From positions 3,305,001 through 3,369,000 of the forward strand of contig NZ_CP134228.1 in the NCBI RefSeq assembly GCF_031656215.1: a stretch of 64,000 nucleotides of DNA, written 5' to 3'. Both the position numbers and the translations under genes were made by a program. The stretch is from Mesorhizobium koreense. GTDB taxonomy: Bacteria > Pseudomonadota > Alphaproteobacteria > Rhizobiales > Rhizobiaceae. This document shows, one piece after another, positions 1 through 8,821 of the stretch (positions are counted from its first letter, which is position 1; the number at the start of each line of letters is the position of its first letter). The notes beneath the pieces were generated by a model. It did no database searches. It was not told the DNA's origin and was given only the letters and a program-made list of their open reading frames with translations.

Positions 1-721
1 CCTCGGTAAAACCCGGACGCGTCAACACGGCACGGAGATTGTCTATCATCTTCGGCTTCTTAGGCGCCGGCCGAAAATAGCCGCGCGCGGAAAGCGCATC
101 CTCAAGGTGCGTAAGGAAGCCGACCAGATATTCCTTAGGTGCCGGCCGCATTTCTGGGCTGGCAAAAGCCGTGTCGGTCTCGTGCTCCAGTCCCGACTTC
201 ATCCATTCATAGGCCATCAGCAGCACCGCTTGCGCGATATTGAGCGATGCGAAGGCGGGGTTGACAGGAAAGGTGACGATCTCGTCTGCGAGCCCGACCT
301 CTTCGTTGAAGAGGCCGAACCGCTCGCGGCCGAACAGGATGCCGGTCTTCTCGCCGACGAGGAAGCGGGAACGCAGCGCCCTGCCCGCCTCGACCGGACC
401 GCGTACCGGCTTGAAATTGTCACGCTGGCGCGCCGTGGTGGCGAAGACGAAATTGAGGTCGGCAATCGCCGAAGCGAGGTCGTCGAACACTGCGACATTG
501 TCGATGACGTGATCGGCACGGCTTGCCGCCGCACGTGCCTTCTCGCTCGGCCAGCCGTCGCGAGGATTGACTAGACGCAGTTCAGACAGGCCGAAATTGG
601 CCATGGCGCGCGCCACCATGCCGATATTCTCGCCAAGCTGCGGTTCGACGAGGATGATCGCCGGACCATCGGTCAAAAGGGTTTGCTCGCGGTCCGTGCC
701 TGCCATGATCGTCAATGCCAT
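1..721 (-). CDS. trmJ: RNA 2'-O-methyltransferase TrmJ (C-terminus beyond window)
   Basis: A SPOUT/TrmH-family methyltransferase that in characterised relatives 2'-O-methylates tRNA position 32 using SAM. About 240 residues are present; the 3' end runs off the window. The family motifs appear in order: NIGMVARAMANFG near residue 32, LFGRERFGL in the middle, and NPAFASLNIAQAV, which together form the knotted SAM pocket. A positively charged C-terminal part follows (PAPKKPK). The start is the ATG at 721; a second ATG five codons later is also possible. It lies 49 bases downstream of the toxin gene on the same strand and could be co-transcribed with it. The family is secure; the exact tRNA target is inferred from homologues. 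Confidence 0.9.
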   Translation of the reverse strand, partial: MALTIMAGTDREQTLLTDGPAIILVEPQLGENIGMVARAMANFGLSELRLVNPRDGWPSEKARAAASRADHVIDNVAVFDDLASAIADLNFVFATTARQRDNFKPVRGPVEAGRALRSRFLVGEKTGILFGRERFGLFNEEVGLADEIVTFPVNPAFASLNIAQAVLLMAYEWMKSGLEHETDTAFASPEMRPAPKEYLVGFLTHLEDALSARGYFRPAPKKPKMIDNLRAVLTRPGFTE

Positions 722-770
722 AGTCCCTGCCGCGCCTCGTGCCACATCCGGAGGGGAAAATGAAGATGCA

Positions 771-1178
771 TCAGCGGCGAGGGATAGCACGCGTCCCGCC
801 GGCGCGAATGGCGACCGCAGCTTCCGCAGCAATTCTTGCCATAAACTTGCGGCTGAACGTGCCGAGAGGCTCCCTATCCTCAATGGCGAATGAGGCTCGC
901 AGATCGTCTGTATTGAATTCGTCGACGATCACCCATGCGGGCGTGTAGAGCCGCGCCCGGCGCGCCTCTGTTTCGGGTATCTCGACAGCTCTACGGCTCG
1001 GCAAGGGCCGGCGGCTTGTTATGGGAAATAGAAGCGGCGCCTCCACACCGTCTTGCCCCCGAAAGATGATCATCACACAAGTCGGGCGTGCCTTGCGCCC
1101 GCTTTCTTCTCCGCGATCCTGCCCGTGAGCCCACAAATAAGAGTAGAGGATCACACTGCCGTGTGTGATCTCAGTCAT
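771..1178 (-). CDS. PemK/MazF-like toxin of a type II toxin-antitoxin pair
   Basis: A 135-residue protein beginning MTEITHGSVILYSYLWAHG, with a central PTCVMIIF strand and an LLFPIT segment followed by VEIP. This pattern is typical of PemK-like growth inhibitors in alphaproteobacteria, which are expected to be mRNA endonucleases. The chosen ATG at 1178 overlaps the antitoxin stop by eight bases, the usual translational coupling of such modules; an upstream in-frame start at 1208 would sit deep inside the antitoxin gene. No catalytic residue can be assigned with certainty, so the toxin call rests on this resemblance plus its position behind a Phd-like antitoxin. An unrelated small protein remains possible. 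Confidence 0.65.
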   Translation of the reverse strand: MTEITHGSVILYSYLWAHGQDRGEESGRKARPTCVMIIFRGQDGVEAPLLFPITSRRPLPSRRAVEIPETEARRARLYTPAWVIVDEFNTDDLRASFAIEDREPLGTFSRKFMARIAAEAAVAIRAGGTRAIPRR

Positions 1179-1422
1179 CGCCACCGTCGCGGGCCGCGAC
1201 CTCGTCAAGCCCGGCGAGGAACAGTTTCCGTTCCTCGCCGCTCAATCTGTCGGTGCGGTAAGCGCGCTGTGCGCCAAGTTCTCTCAAGCGGTCGAAATCC
1301 TCGGCCGTCATGAGCACAAATTTGCGCTTACCGCGGCTGGTTATGTCGACGGGACCGCGAAAGGCGGCCTCGGCAACCTCTCCGGATTTATTGTTGAGTT
1401 CGGTAAGCGTAAATGTCTTCAT
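1171..1422 (-). CDS. Phd/YefM-family antitoxin
   Basis: An 83-residue protein. Its N-terminus (MKTFTLTELNNKSGEVAEAA, then GPVDITSRGKRKFVLMTAEDFDRL) is the classic Phd/YefM DNA-binding fold, and the acidic C-terminus (residues 55-83) would be the flexible toxin-neutralising tail. It is the first gene of the pair, with the toxin start overlapping its stop by eight bases. Upstream lie a recognisable promoter and a perfect 18-base palindrome overlapping the -10 element, as expected for autorepression by antitoxin or antitoxin-toxin complex. The family assignment is strong; the partner toxin is less certain. Confidence 0.88.
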   Translation of the reverse strand: MKTFTLTELNNKSGEVAEAAFRGPVDITSRGKRKFVLMTAEDFDRLRELGAQRAYRTDRLSGEERKLFLAGLDEVAARDGGDD

Positions 1423-1449
1423 GGCTCATCACCAATTTCATTATATTCA

Positions 1450-1467
1450 ATATGTTAGCTAACATAT
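1450..1467. promoter_or_regulatory. Operator palindrome of the toxin-antitoxin module
   Basis: The 18-base sequence ATATGTTAGCTAACATAT is its own reverse complement. It lies 28 bases upstream of the antitoxin ATG and covers the -10 hexamer of the minus-strand promoter. Phd-family antitoxins bind such palindromes to repress their own operon, so this is the likely autoregulatory site. The surrounding 70 bases are strikingly AT-rich compared with the rest of the window. Confidence 0.75.
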
Positions 1468-1489
1468 CTATTTTAAAGATATATGACAA
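1461..1489 (-). promoter_or_regulatory. Promoter of the toxin-antitoxin operon
   Basis: On the minus strand TTGTCA (1489-1484) and TATGTT (1466-1461) are separated by 17 bases, close to the sigma-70 consensus and pointing at the antitoxin gene. The -10 element lies inside the operator palindrome, so repressor binding should block polymerase. Confidence 0.6.
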
Positions 1490-1593
1490 GTAGGAGCAAC
1501 GATCGAGCGCCATTTGCGTATCGGGCAACGGGTGCTATAGGGGCGCGGACCTCGGGCGTTCGCCCGCTTTTTCAGCCTGTTCCGGAGCCTTTC

Positions 1594-2805
1594 ATGAGCA
1601 AGATCAAAGTTGCCAATCCCGTCGTCGAACTCGACGGAGACGAGATGACCCGCATCATCTGGCAGGCGATCAAGGACAAGCTCATCCACCCCTATCTCGA
1701 TATCGACCTCAAATATTACGACCTCGGCGTCGAACACCGCGACGCCACCGATGACAAGGTGACGATCGAGGCCGCCGAGGCCATCAAGAAATACGGTGTC
1801 GGCGTCAAATGCGCGACCATCACCCCGGACGAGGCGCGCGTCGAGGAATTCCACCTCAAGAAGATGTGGAAGTCGCCCAACGGCACCATCCGCAACATCC
1901 TGGGCGGTACGATCTTCCGCGAGCCGATCATCTGCAAGAACGTTCCGCGCCTGGTGCCCGGCTGGACACAGCCGATCATCGTCGGTCGCCACGCCTATGG
2001 CGACCAGTACCGCGCCACCGATTTCCGCTTTCCAGGCAAGGGCAAGCTGACGATCAAGTTCGTCGGCGAGGACGGCAAGGTGATCGAGCACGAAGTGTTC
2101 GACGCGCCCGGTTCGGGCGTGGCGATGGCCATGTACAATCTTGACGAATCCATCCGCGAATTCGCGCGCGCCTCACTCAACTACGGCCTGCTGCGCGGCT
2201 ATCCGGTCTATCTGTCCACCAAGAACACGATCCTCAAGGCCTATGACGGCCGCTTCAAGGACCTGTTCCAGGAGGTGTTCGACAAGGAATTCGCCGCCGC
2301 CTTCAAGGAAAAGAAGCTGACCTACGAGCACCGGCTGATCGACGACATGGTCGCGTCGAGCCTGAAATGGTCGGGCGGCTATGTCTGGGCCTGCAAGAAC
2401 TATGACGGCGACGTGCAGTCCGACACGGTGGCGCAGGGTTTCGGCTCGCTCGGCCTGATGACCTCGGTGCTGATGACGCCGGACGGTAAGACCGTCGAGG
2501 CGGAAGCCGCGCACGGCACTGTCACCCGCCACTATCGGCAGCATCAGAAGGGTCAGGAGACCTCGACCAACTCCATCGCCTCGATCTTCGCCTGGACGCG
2601 CGGGCTGGCGCACCGCGCCAAGCTCGATGGCAACGATCAATTGAAGAAGTTCGCCGACACGCTGGAGAAGGTCTGCGTCGCTACCGTCGAAAGCGGCTTC
2701 ATGACCAAGGACCTCGCGCTCCTGATCGGCCCGGACCAGCGCTGGCTCTCCACCACCGGCTTCCTCGACAAGGTTGACGAGAATTTGCAAAAGGCCATGG
2801 GCTGA
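1594..2805 (+). CDS. icd: NADP-dependent isocitrate dehydrogenase
   Basis: A TCA-cycle enzyme oxidising isocitrate to 2-oxoglutarate with NADP. The 403-residue length and the start [20 protein letters not shown] match the homodimeric, eukaryote-like IDH type of alphaproteobacteria. Visible landmarks are [13 protein letters not shown], the substrate/NADP signature region [19 protein letters not shown] and the [15 protein letters not shown] coenzyme segment. The reading frame stays open upstream to 1483, but the ATG at 1594 gives the conserved N-terminus and has a GGAG eight bases ahead. Divergent from the toxin-antitoxin operon; followed by a PRC-barrel gene after 79 bases. Confidence 0.97.
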   Translation: MSKIKVANPVVELDGDEMTRIIWQAIKDKLIHPYLDIDLKYYDLGVEHRDATDDKVTIEAAEAIKKYGVGVKCATITPDEARVEEFHLKKMWKSPNGTIRNILGGTIFREPIICKNVPRLVPGWTQPIIVGRHAYGDQYRATDFRFPGKGKLTIKFVGEDGKVIEHEVFDAPGSGVAMAMYNLDESIREFARASLNYGLLRGYPVYLSTKNTILKAYDGRFKDLFQEVFDKEFAAAFKEKKLTYEHRLIDDMVASSLKWSGGYVWACKNYDGDVQSDTVAQGFGSLGLMTSVLMTPDGKTVEAEAAHGTVTRHYRQHQKGQETSTNSIASIFAWTRGLAHRAKLDGNDQLKKFADTLEKVCVATVESGFMTKDLALLIGPDQRWLSTTGFLDKVDENLQKAMG

Positions 2806-2884
2806 CGCCCACCAGCGCATTCACCCGACAAAGGAAACAACCTTTCTTACCTGCGGCGTTCATAGCGGTAAAAGGGAGTTTTTC

Positions 2885-3274
2885 ATGCAGACGATCGACA
2901 GGCTAATGGCTGTCGCCGGCATGGCGGCGGTTCTTCTTTCCAGCAATTCAGCCGCCGCGCTCGCGCAGGGCGGCTGGGGAAAGGCCGCCGACAGCGCCGT
3001 GGTGCCGGCCTTCGGCATGAGCGCCGACGATGTCGAGGATCTCGATGTGGTCAATGCCGCCGGCGACAGGATCGGCGAGGTCGAGGACGTCCTGACCAAG
3101 GGTGGTGCTCCCGCGGCGCTCGGCGTCGACTTCAAGGGTTTCAGCGGCTATTCGCCCGGCAAGGACCTCAACGTCGTCGTTCCGCTCGATGAATTCACCC
3201 TTCTCGACAAGAAGCGGCTAAAGCTGAAGACCGATCCGGCAGCGGTGAAGACAATGGAAACTTATCCGGATTGA
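2885..3274 (+). CDS. Secreted PRC-barrel domain protein
   Basis: A 129-residue protein. Residues 1-27 form a signal peptide ending ALA-QG. A single PRC-barrel-like domain follows (GMSADDVEDLDVVNAAGDRIGEVEDV, then a strand ending VVPLDEFTLLDKKRLKL). Such small periplasmic PRC-barrel proteins are common in rhizobia and their role is mostly unknown; the intracellular PRC fold binds RNA or photosystem components, but no ligand can be read here. The ATG at 2885 has the purine-rich GGGAG about seven bases upstream. The frame extends further upstream into icd, which I discount. Confidence 0.8.
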   Translation: MQTIDRLMAVAGMAAVLLSSNSAAALAQGGWGKAADSAVVPAFGMSADDVEDLDVVNAAGDRIGEVEDVLTKGGAPAALGVDFKGFSGYSPGKDLNVVVPLDEFTLLDKKRLKLKTDPAAVKTMETYPD

Positions 3275-3380
3275 GCGGTAAGCTCCGGCACCGATCGCAC
3301 CCTTATCCTGGGCCAACTTCTCCTTACCAGCGACTCAGCGTAGTTTCCCGCCCGTAACGCACTGTTACTGGAGAGGGAAT

Positions 3381-4073
3381 ATGCAAAAGAAACTCGCGGC
3401 GGAATTTCTTGGAACTTTCTGGCTCGTCTTCTGCGGTTGCGGCTATGTGCTGTTCGGGCCGACATTCGGCAACGGCACGGTCATCAGCATGCTCGGCATC
3501 GGGGTGACGTTCGGTCTGACCGTGCTGACGATGGCCTATGCGGTCGGCAACATCTCGGGCGGGCATTTCAACCCGGCGGTCTCCGTCGGCATGGCCGTCG
3601 CCGGCCGCATGCCGATCGGGGACCTTATCGGCTATATCATCGCGCAGGTGGTGGCCGGCATTGTCGCCGGCGGCTTGCTCTATCTGATCGCGACCGGCAA
3701 GGGCGACTTCACCATCGGCAATTTCGCCAGCAACGGCTATGGCGAGGCATCCCCCGGCCACTATTCGATGCTCGCGGCATTGATCGTGGAAATCGTGATG
3801 ACCGCCTTCTTCATTTTCGTCATCGCGGCGACCACCAGCCCAAAGGCGCCGGCCGGCTTCGCGCCGCTCGCAATCGGCCTGACGCTCACCGTGATCCATC
3901 TGGGCTCGCTGCCCATCACCGGCACGTCGGTCAATCCCGCGCGTTCGACGGGCACGGCAATTTTCGCCGACGGCCCCGCGCTCAGCCAGCTCTGGCTCTT
4001 CTGGGTGGCGCCCATCATCGGCGGCATTATCGGGGCGTTGGTGTGGAAGGGATTGTTCGGCGACGAAGAATAG
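3381..4073 (+). CDS. aqpZ: Aquaporin Z
   Basis: A 230-residue water channel of the MIP family in the inner membrane. Both NPA half-helix motifs are present (HFNPAVSVG near residue 64 and SVNPARSTG near 185), the second followed by Arg as in water-selective pores. Six hydrophobic helices can be traced. GAGAGGG lies just upstream of the ATG, and a good intrinsic terminator follows the stop. No glycerol-channel features (extra loops, Asp after the second NPA) are seen, so AqpZ is preferred to GlpF. Confidence 0.96.
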   Translation: MQKKLAAEFLGTFWLVFCGCGYVLFGPTFGNGTVISMLGIGVTFGLTVLTMAYAVGNISGGHFNPAVSVGMAVAGRMPIGDLIGYIIAQVVAGIVAGGLLYLIATGKGDFTIGNFASNGYGEASPGHYSMLAALIVEIVMTAFFIFVIAATTSPKAPAGFAPLAIGLTLTVIHLGSLPITGTSVNPARSTGTAIFADGPALSQLWLFWVAPIIGGIIGALVWKGLFGDEE

Positions 4074-4100
4074 TCAGCGGCGTCTCTACGCGGACATCAG

Positions 4101-4135
4101 AACGGGAGACGGTCGCGCCGCCTCCCGTTTTTTTT
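4101..4135 (+). terminator. Intrinsic terminator downstream of aqpZ
   Basis: An eight-base stem (AACGGGAG / CTCCCGTT) with a 13-base loop, followed by a run of T. It sits 27 bases after the aqpZ stop and 15 bases before the 3' end of the convergent amidohydrolase gene. Confidence 0.8.
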
Positions 4136-4149
4136 CACGGGAAAATCCC

Positions 4150-5313
4150 TCAGTTTGCCGGCAGCGCCGTCTCCACCAGCTTCGCCCAATACGAGCTGCC
4201 GAGTGGGATGATCTCGTCGTTGAAGTCGTATTCCGGGTGGTGGAGATACTGCGTATCGCCCTGCCCGATATAGATGAAGGCGCCGGGCCGGGCCTCCAGC
4301 ATGAAGGAAAAATCCTCTCCGCCCATCACCTGCGGTGTGTTCTCGTCCACCCTGTCGGTGATCTGGCGCGCGACCGAAGCGGCGAAGCTCGCCTGTTCGG
4401 CATGGTTCGACAGGACCGGATAATGCCGCTGATAGTCGCAGGTGGCATGCGCGCCGAATGCGGCGGCGGTATGCGCTACGACTTCTTTCATGCGTTCCTC
4501 GAGCAGATCGCGCACTTCGGGGGAAAGCGTGCGCGCCGTGCCGGTCAGCCGCGCCGTCTGCGGAATGACGTTGAAGGCGTCGCCGGCCTTGAAGGTGGTC
4601 ACCGAGATGACCGCCGCCTCGACCGGATCGACATTGCGTGACACGACCGACTGAAGCGCGGTCATGATATGGGCGCCGACCAGAGTAGTGTCGATGACCC
4701 GCTGCGGCCTCGCCGCATGCCCGCCCTTGCCCTCGATGTCGATGACGAACATGTCGGCGGCGGCCATCATCGGGCCGGAGCGGATGCCGAACTGGCCGAC
4801 CGGCATGCCCGGCGAATTGTGCATGCCGTAGACCTCCGTGATGTTGAAGCGCTCCATCATGCCTTCGTTGACCATCTCGCGGCCACCGCCGCCACCCTCT
4901 TCCGCCGGCTGGAAGATGACCACCGCGTCGCCGTCGAAATTTCGCGTCTCGGCCAGATAGCGTGCGGCGCCCAGCAGCATCGCGGTGTGGCCGTCGTGGC
5001 CGCAGGCATGCATTACGCCGGCGTTCCTCGACTTATAGGGATGGTCGATGATCTCCTGGATGGGAAGCGCGTCCATGTCGGCGCGCAGGCCGATCGCCTT
5101 GCCGCTCGTCGACTTGCGGCCCTTGATGACGCCGACCACACCGGTGCGACCGACGCCGGTCACGATCTCGTCGACGCCGAATTCCTTCAGCTTTTCCGCC
5201 ACCAGCGCCGCCGTCCGGTGGACGTCGAACTGCAGTTCGGGATTGGCATGGATATCCCGGCGCCACTCGGTGACGTCCTTGTGGAACTCGGCAATGCGAT
5301 TGACGATCGGCAT
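4150..5313 (-). CDS. M20 family amidohydrolase (hippurate/N-acyl amino acid hydrolase type)
   Basis: A 387-residue cytoplasmic di-metal peptidase/aminoacylase. Metal and catalytic motifs are visible: RADMDALP (residues 77-84), HACGHDGHT (102-110), a glutamate pair at 138-139 before a Gly-rich loop, and [10 protein letters not shown] near residue 330. It probably hydrolyses an N-acyl amino acid or indole-amino acid conjugate; the substrate cannot be told from sequence. Single gene, convergent with aqpZ, 349 bases from rpsF in the opposite direction. Confidence 0.9.
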   Translation of the reverse strand: MPIVNRIAEFHKDVTEWRRDIHANPELQFDVHRTAALVAEKLKEFGVDEIVTGVGRTGVVGVIKGRKSTSGKAIGLRADMDALPIQEIIDHPYKSRNAGVMHACGHDGHTAMLLGAARYLAETRNFDGDAVVIFQPAEEGGGGGREMVNEGMMERFNITEVYGMHNSPGMPVGQFGIRSGPMMAAADMFVIDIEGKGGHAARPQRVIDTTLVGAHIMTALQSVVSRNVDPVEAAVISVTTFKAGDAFNVIPQTARLTGTARTLSPEVRDLLEERMKEVVAHTAAAFGAHATCDYQRHYPVLSNHAEQASFAASVARQITDRVDENTPQVMGGEDFSFMLEARPGAFIYIGQGDTQYLHHPEYDFNDEIIPLGSSYWAKLVETALPAN

Positions 5314-5422
5314 GGTCTGCTTCCCTCTACGTTCTGCATACGGTCGGAATCCGAAGTCGCGGAAATTGCGCTATGACCGTTCCCGCCGCAACCCCCAAAT
5401 GTACCCGGATCCAACGCGGGCC

Positions 5423-5450
5423 TTGTGCTTGCGGCAAAAACCTGTATATG
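5423..5450 (+). promoter_or_regulatory. Probable promoter of rpsF-rpsR-rplI
   Basis: TTGTGC and TATATG are separated by 16 bases, with transcription expected to start near 5457, giving a leader of about 205 bases. It is the best match to a sigma-70 promoter in the region. Confidence 0.5.
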
Positions 5451-5493
5451 CGGCGCATTCTGCCGGTCCCAGCTGGGGGCTGAACGGAGGGCC

Positions 5494-5521
5494 GGAAGAT
5501 CGAGGGCAACCGCGATCTTCC
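5494..5521 (+). promoter_or_regulatory. Leader hairpin upstream of rpsF
   Basis: A perfect nine-base stem GGAAGATCG / CGATCTTCC with a ten-base loop within the presumed rpsF leader. Ribosomal protein operons are often autoregulated by leader structures, and an S6:S18-binding leader is known in many bacteria. Whether this hairpin is that element cannot be decided by eye. Confidence 0.4.
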
Positions 5522-5662
5522 GTCGTGAAGCCGAAACGGACTTCCGCCTCCCGTGTCTCCGCTCTCGACCGTCTCGATATGCGCCTTCTTCGCCGCCCTG
5601 CGGTGTGGACAGATCGCAGAGGCTTTAGCCGCCGGGACCGACAGCGAAACGAAGAAAGGCGA

Positions 5663-6148
5663 ATGATAGTGGCATTATACGAACACGTATTTCTTGCCCG
5701 CCAGGATCTCTCGCCGCAGCAGGTCGAAGCGCTCGTCGAACAGTACAAGGGCGTGATCGAGGCTGGCGGCGGCAGCGTGGGCCGGGTCGAGAACTGGGGC
5801 CTGAAGTCCCTCACTTACCGTATCAAGAAGAACCGCAAGGCGTACTACACGCTGATGGACATCACCGCTCCGGCGGCTGCCGTCAACGAGATGGAGCGCC
5901 AGCAGCGCCTGTCCGAGGACGTTCTCCGCTTTATCACCATCAAGGTCGAGAACCACGAGGAAGGCCCGTCGGCCATGCTCCAGAAGCGCGACCGCGACGA
6001 CCGTGACCGGGGTGACCGGGGCGATCGCCCCCCGCGCCGCGACCGTGACGACCGCCCGCCGCGCAGCTTTGACGGCGACCGGGGAGGTGACAGAGGCGAT
6101 AGGGGACCGCGCCGCCCGCGCGAAGAGGCTGAAGGAGCATCGGCATAA
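5663..6148 (+). CDS. rpsF: 30S ribosomal protein S6
   Basis: Small-subunit protein that pairs with S18. Residues 1-103 are the S6 fold ([37 protein letters not shown]). Residues 104-161 are an extra tail made almost entirely of Arg, Asp, Gly and Pro in short RDRGDR-like repeats. The ATG follows GAAAGG; the frame is open far upstream but only this start gives the conserved N-terminus. It overlaps rpsR by one base (TAATG), implying coupling. First gene of the rpsF-rpsR-rplI operon. Confidence 0.97.
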   Translation: MIVALYEHVFLARQDLSPQQVEALVEQYKGVIEAGGGSVGRVENWGLKSLTYRIKKNRKAYYTLMDITAPAAAVNEMERQQRLSEDVLRFITIKVENHEEGPSAMLQKRDRDDRDRGDRGDRPPRRDRDDRPPRSFDGDRGGDRGDRGPRRPREEAEGASA

Positions 6149-6396
6149 TGGTCGACATCAATCAGATTCCGACGCGGCGTCCCTTCCATCGCCGCCGCAA
6201 GACCTGCCCGTTCTCGGGCGCCAACGCACCGCGCATCGACTACAAGGACGTGCGCCTCCTGCAGCGCTACATTTCCGAGCGCGGCAAGATCGTGCCGTCG
6301 CGCATCACGGCGGTCAGCCAGAAAAAGCAGCGCGAACTCGCCAAGGCGATCAAGCGCGCCCGCTTCCTCGGCCTGCTTCCCTACGTTGTGAAGTAA
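6148..6396 (+). CDS. rpsR: 30S ribosomal protein S18
   Basis: An 82-residue S18 with the conserved core RRKTCPFSG and the C-terminal segment [27 protein letters not shown]. Its start codon shares one base with the rpsF stop. A GC-rich hairpin lies just after it, before rplI. Confidence 0.98.
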   Translation: MVDINQIPTRRPFHRRRKTCPFSGANAPRIDYKDVRLLQRYISERGKIVPSRITAVSQKKQRELAKAIKRARFLGLLPYVVK

Positions 6397-6418
6397 TCCG
6401 GGCGATGTAATTCTGGAG

Positions 6419-6441
6419 ACGGGCGGCATGACCGCCCGTTT
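6419..6441 (+). terminator. Weak terminator or attenuator between rpsR and rplI
   Basis: An eight-base stem ACGGGCGG / CCGCCCGT with a five-base loop, followed only by TT and then C-rich sequence. The short T run suggests partial termination or an mRNA-stabilising structure that could tune rplI relative to rpsF-rpsR. Confidence 0.45.
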
Positions 6442-6617
6442 CCCCTCCCCGCGACGGGCGCGGACGAGGCCGATCAAATCCCGGGCTGGGACGTAATTTC
6501 TATTCGCCCCTAACTGCCGGACAGGCAGGACAGCGAACCAGGCATTGCGATGCCGCCAAGCTTCCTGACCTTTTCGGCGCGTCGGCCCTCGGGCTGAAAG
6601 AACAAAGGAACAGGAAG

Positions 6618-7226
6618 ATGGAAGTCATTCTTCTCGAACGCATTTCCCGCCTCGGCCAGATGGGCGAGACCGTCAAGGTCAAGGACGGCTTTGCACGCAA
6701 TTTCCTGCTGCCGCAGGGCAAGGCGCTGCGCGCCAACGAAGCCAACAAGAAGAAATTCGAATCCCAGCGCGTCCAGCTCGAAGCGCGCAACCTCGAGCGC
6801 AAGAGCGAGGCCGAGAAGATCGCCGAAAAGCTTGACGGCATGAGCTTCGTGGCGGTTCGCTCCGCCGGCGAGACGGGCCAGCTCTACGGCTCGGTTTCGA
6901 CGCGCGACATCGCCGACCTCCTGGCCGGCGAAGGTTTCAATGTCGCCCGCAACCAGGTCGAGCTCAACCAGCCGATCAAGTCGATTGGCCTGACCAATGT
7001 CGCCATTGCGCTCCATCCGGAGGTCGAGGTCACGGTCACGCTCAACGTGGCACGCTCCGCGGACGAGGCGGAACGCCAGGCGAAGGGCGAAGACCTCACC
7101 TCCGCCGAAGCGATCTACGGCGAGGATATCAACGAGAACGCCCGGCCCGATGCCTTCTTCGACCCGGATTCGGAAGAAGACGAAGAGCAGCGCAGCGCAG
7201 CGGAAGAAGAGGCCAGCCAGCCCTAG
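6618..7226 (+). CDS. rplI: 50S ribosomal protein L9
   Basis: Large-subunit protein. The N-terminal domain ([36 protein letters not shown]), the long connecting helix (about residues 41-75) and the C-terminal domain (to about 149) are all present. At 202 residues it is about 50 longer than the usual 149-residue L9: residues 150-202 form an acidic tail (DPDSEEDEE and further Glu). The ATG has AGGAAG upstream. A strong terminator follows. Confidence 0.97.
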   Translation: MEVILLERISRLGQMGETVKVKDGFARNFLLPQGKALRANEANKKKFESQRVQLEARNLERKSEAEKIAEKLDGMSFVAVRSAGETGQLYGSVSTRDIADLLAGEGFNVARNQVELNQPIKSIGLTNVAIALHPEVEVTVTLNVARSADEAERQAKGEDLTSAEAIYGEDINENARPDAFFDPDSEEDEEQRSAAEEEASQP

Positions 7227-7258
7227 AGCAGGCCCTGAGCCACTTTTTTGGACCAACG

Positions 7259-7284
7259 GCCCGGGCCTTCGCCCGGGCTTTTTT
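7259..7284 (+). terminator. Intrinsic terminator of the ribosomal operon
   Basis: Stem GCCCGGGC / GCCCGGGC with a CTTC tetraloop, followed by six T. It lies 33 bases after the rplI stop and is one of the cleanest terminators in the window. Confidence 0.88.
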
Positions 7285-7367
7285 GTGCCACGCAGAACTT
7301 TTCAAGCCGTGCCTTTATGACGCACAATAACGCGCTATCTTGAATCGGGGACAGCCGGAATTTTGCC

Positions 7368-8660
7368 ATGAATGTTTTGCTACGGCGCATTATCGAGCGA
7401 CTTATACGGACCGGAAACCTGAGGATCACCGCAGCGAGCGGAAAGACCTACCAGTTCGGAGACGGCAGCGGCGAGCCGGTGCATGTCCGTTTCAAGACCG
7501 CTCACGCCGAGCGCGCGGTGGCGCTGCACCCGACGCTGGCGCTGCCCGAAGCCTATATGGATGGGGAAGTCGATGTGCTGGAAGGCGACGTGCTTTCCTT
7601 CCTCCATATCGCCTATGAGAATATGGGCATGGAAGGCATCAACCCGAGCCTGACGCGGGCGGTTGAGGCCATGCGCGTGGCGATCCGTGGCTTGCAGCAG
7701 ATCAACACCGCCTCGCGCGCCAGGCGCAACGTCCAGCGCCATTACGATCTGTCGGGCGAGATGTACAAGCTCTTCCTCGACGCCGACCTGCAATATTCCT
7801 GCGCCTATTTCGAGCGCCCCGACATGACGCTGGAGGAAGCGCAGCTTGCCAAGAAACGCCATATCGCCGCCAAGCTGAAGATGAAGCCGGGCCAGACGAC
7901 GCTCGACATAGGCTGCGGCTGGGGCGGCATGGCGCTCTATCTCGCAAGGAACTTCGATGCGGACGTGCTTGGCGTGACGCTTTCCACCGAACAGCACGCG
8001 GTCGCGACGGAGCGCGCGCGCGCCGAAGGTCTCGACGGCCACGTGCATTTCGAGATCAAGGATTACCGCAGCCTGTCCGAGAGGTTCGACCGCATCGTTT
8101 CGGTCGGCATGTTCGAGCATGTCGGCGTCAACTACTACAAGGCGTTCTTCGAGAAGTGCGCGACGCTTCTGAAACCGGACGGCGTGATGTTGCTCCACAC
8201 GATCGGCCGCAGCGGCCCGCCTTCCGCCACCAACCCCTTCATCCGCAAATATATCTTCCCCGGCGGCTATATCCCGGCCATGTCGGAAGTGCTGCCGCAT
8301 ATCGAGCGCGCGGGGCTCGTCGTCTCCGATGTGGAGGTGCTCCGACTGCACTATGCCGAGACGCTCAAGAACTGGCGCGAGCGCTTCATGGCCAACCGAG
8401 ACCGCGCGAAAGCCATCTACGACGAGCGTTTCTGCCGTATGTGGGAGTTCTATCTCGCCGGATCGGAAGCTGCCTTCCGCTGGCAGGACATGGTGAACTT
8501 CCAGTTCCAGATCACCAGGAGGAACGACGCCCTGCCGATGACCCGCGACTATATGGGCAAGGCCGAGAAAGCGCTTGCCATGCACGAAATGGCGCATGGC
8601 GTGACGGCGCCTGCCGAGCCAGCCCGGCCGCGCCCGAAGAAGGTGGCGAAAAGCAAGTAG
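7368..8660 (+). CDS. cfa: Cyclopropane-fatty-acyl-phospholipid synthase family protein
   Basis: A 430-residue SAM-dependent enzyme that adds a methylene bridge to unsaturated acyl chains of membrane phospholipids. The SAM motif LDIGCGWGGMALYLA is at residues 179-193, preceded by the family segment NVQRHYDLSGEMYKLFLD (about 121-138) and the QYSCAYFE region. Conserved VGMFEHVG and the C-terminal FQ(F)QI...PMTRDYM segments follow. The Lys-rich tail PRPKKVAKSK is typical of rhizobial homologues. Monocistronic, after the ribosomal terminator. Rhizobia often have two cfa paralogues; which one this is cannot be told here. Confidence 0.92.
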   Translation: MNVLLRRIIERLIRTGNLRITAASGKTYQFGDGSGEPVHVRFKTAHAERAVALHPTLALPEAYMDGEVDVLEGDVLSFLHIAYENMGMEGINPSLTRAVEAMRVAIRGLQQINTASRARRNVQRHYDLSGEMYKLFLDADLQYSCAYFERPDMTLEEAQLAKKRHIAAKLKMKPGQTTLDIGCGWGGMALYLARNFDADVLGVTLSTEQHAVATERARAEGLDGHVHFEIKDYRSLSERFDRIVSVGMFEHVGVNYYKAFFEKCATLLKPDGVMLLHTIGRSGPPSATNPFIRKYIFPGGYIPAMSEVLPHIERAGLVVSDVEVLRLHYAETLKNWRERFMANRDRAKAIYDERFCRMWEFYLAGSEAAFRWQDMVNFQFQITRRNDALPMTRDYMGKAEKALAMHEMAHGVTAPAEPARPRPKKVAKSK

Positions 8661-8676
8661 CGCCGATGCCGCGCGC

Positions 8677-8709
8677 CCTTCGAAGCTCGCTTTGCTCGCA
8701 CCTCAGGAT
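8677..8709 (-). repeat. Dispersed repeat, left arm of inverted pair
   Basis: Reads on the minus strand as a unit starting ATCCTGAGGTGCGAGCAAAG and ending CTTCGAAGG. It is the near-perfect inverse of the copy at 8822-8854 and is related to those at 46353-46395, 46495-46537 and the partial one at 29620-29646. Confidence 0.8.
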
Positions 8710-8821
8710 AAGGAAGATAGGTGCGAAGCACCTTTAATTCGGAAGGATCAGACGGCGAACAACTTTGAAATCCGGCGCAAGAGTAGCTGGCGATGAGGGC
8801 CGCCACTATCGCCCTCCGTCA

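Larger units (their letters stand above)
5314..5662. other. Intergenic region carrying the rpsF promoter and leader
   Basis: 349 bases between two divergent genes. It holds a sigma-70-like promoter (5423-5450) and about 200 bases of probable untranslated leader for the ribosomal operon, including a hairpin at 5494-5521. The frame of rpsF is open through this stretch, but no conserved start or S6-like sequence lies upstream of 5663. Confidence 0.6.

Noticed and set aside
5048-5662. Upstream in-frame extension of rpsF giving a 366-residue protein
   Set aside because: No S6 homologue has such an N-terminus; the region has a promoter and leader features and the conserved S6 start is at 5663.
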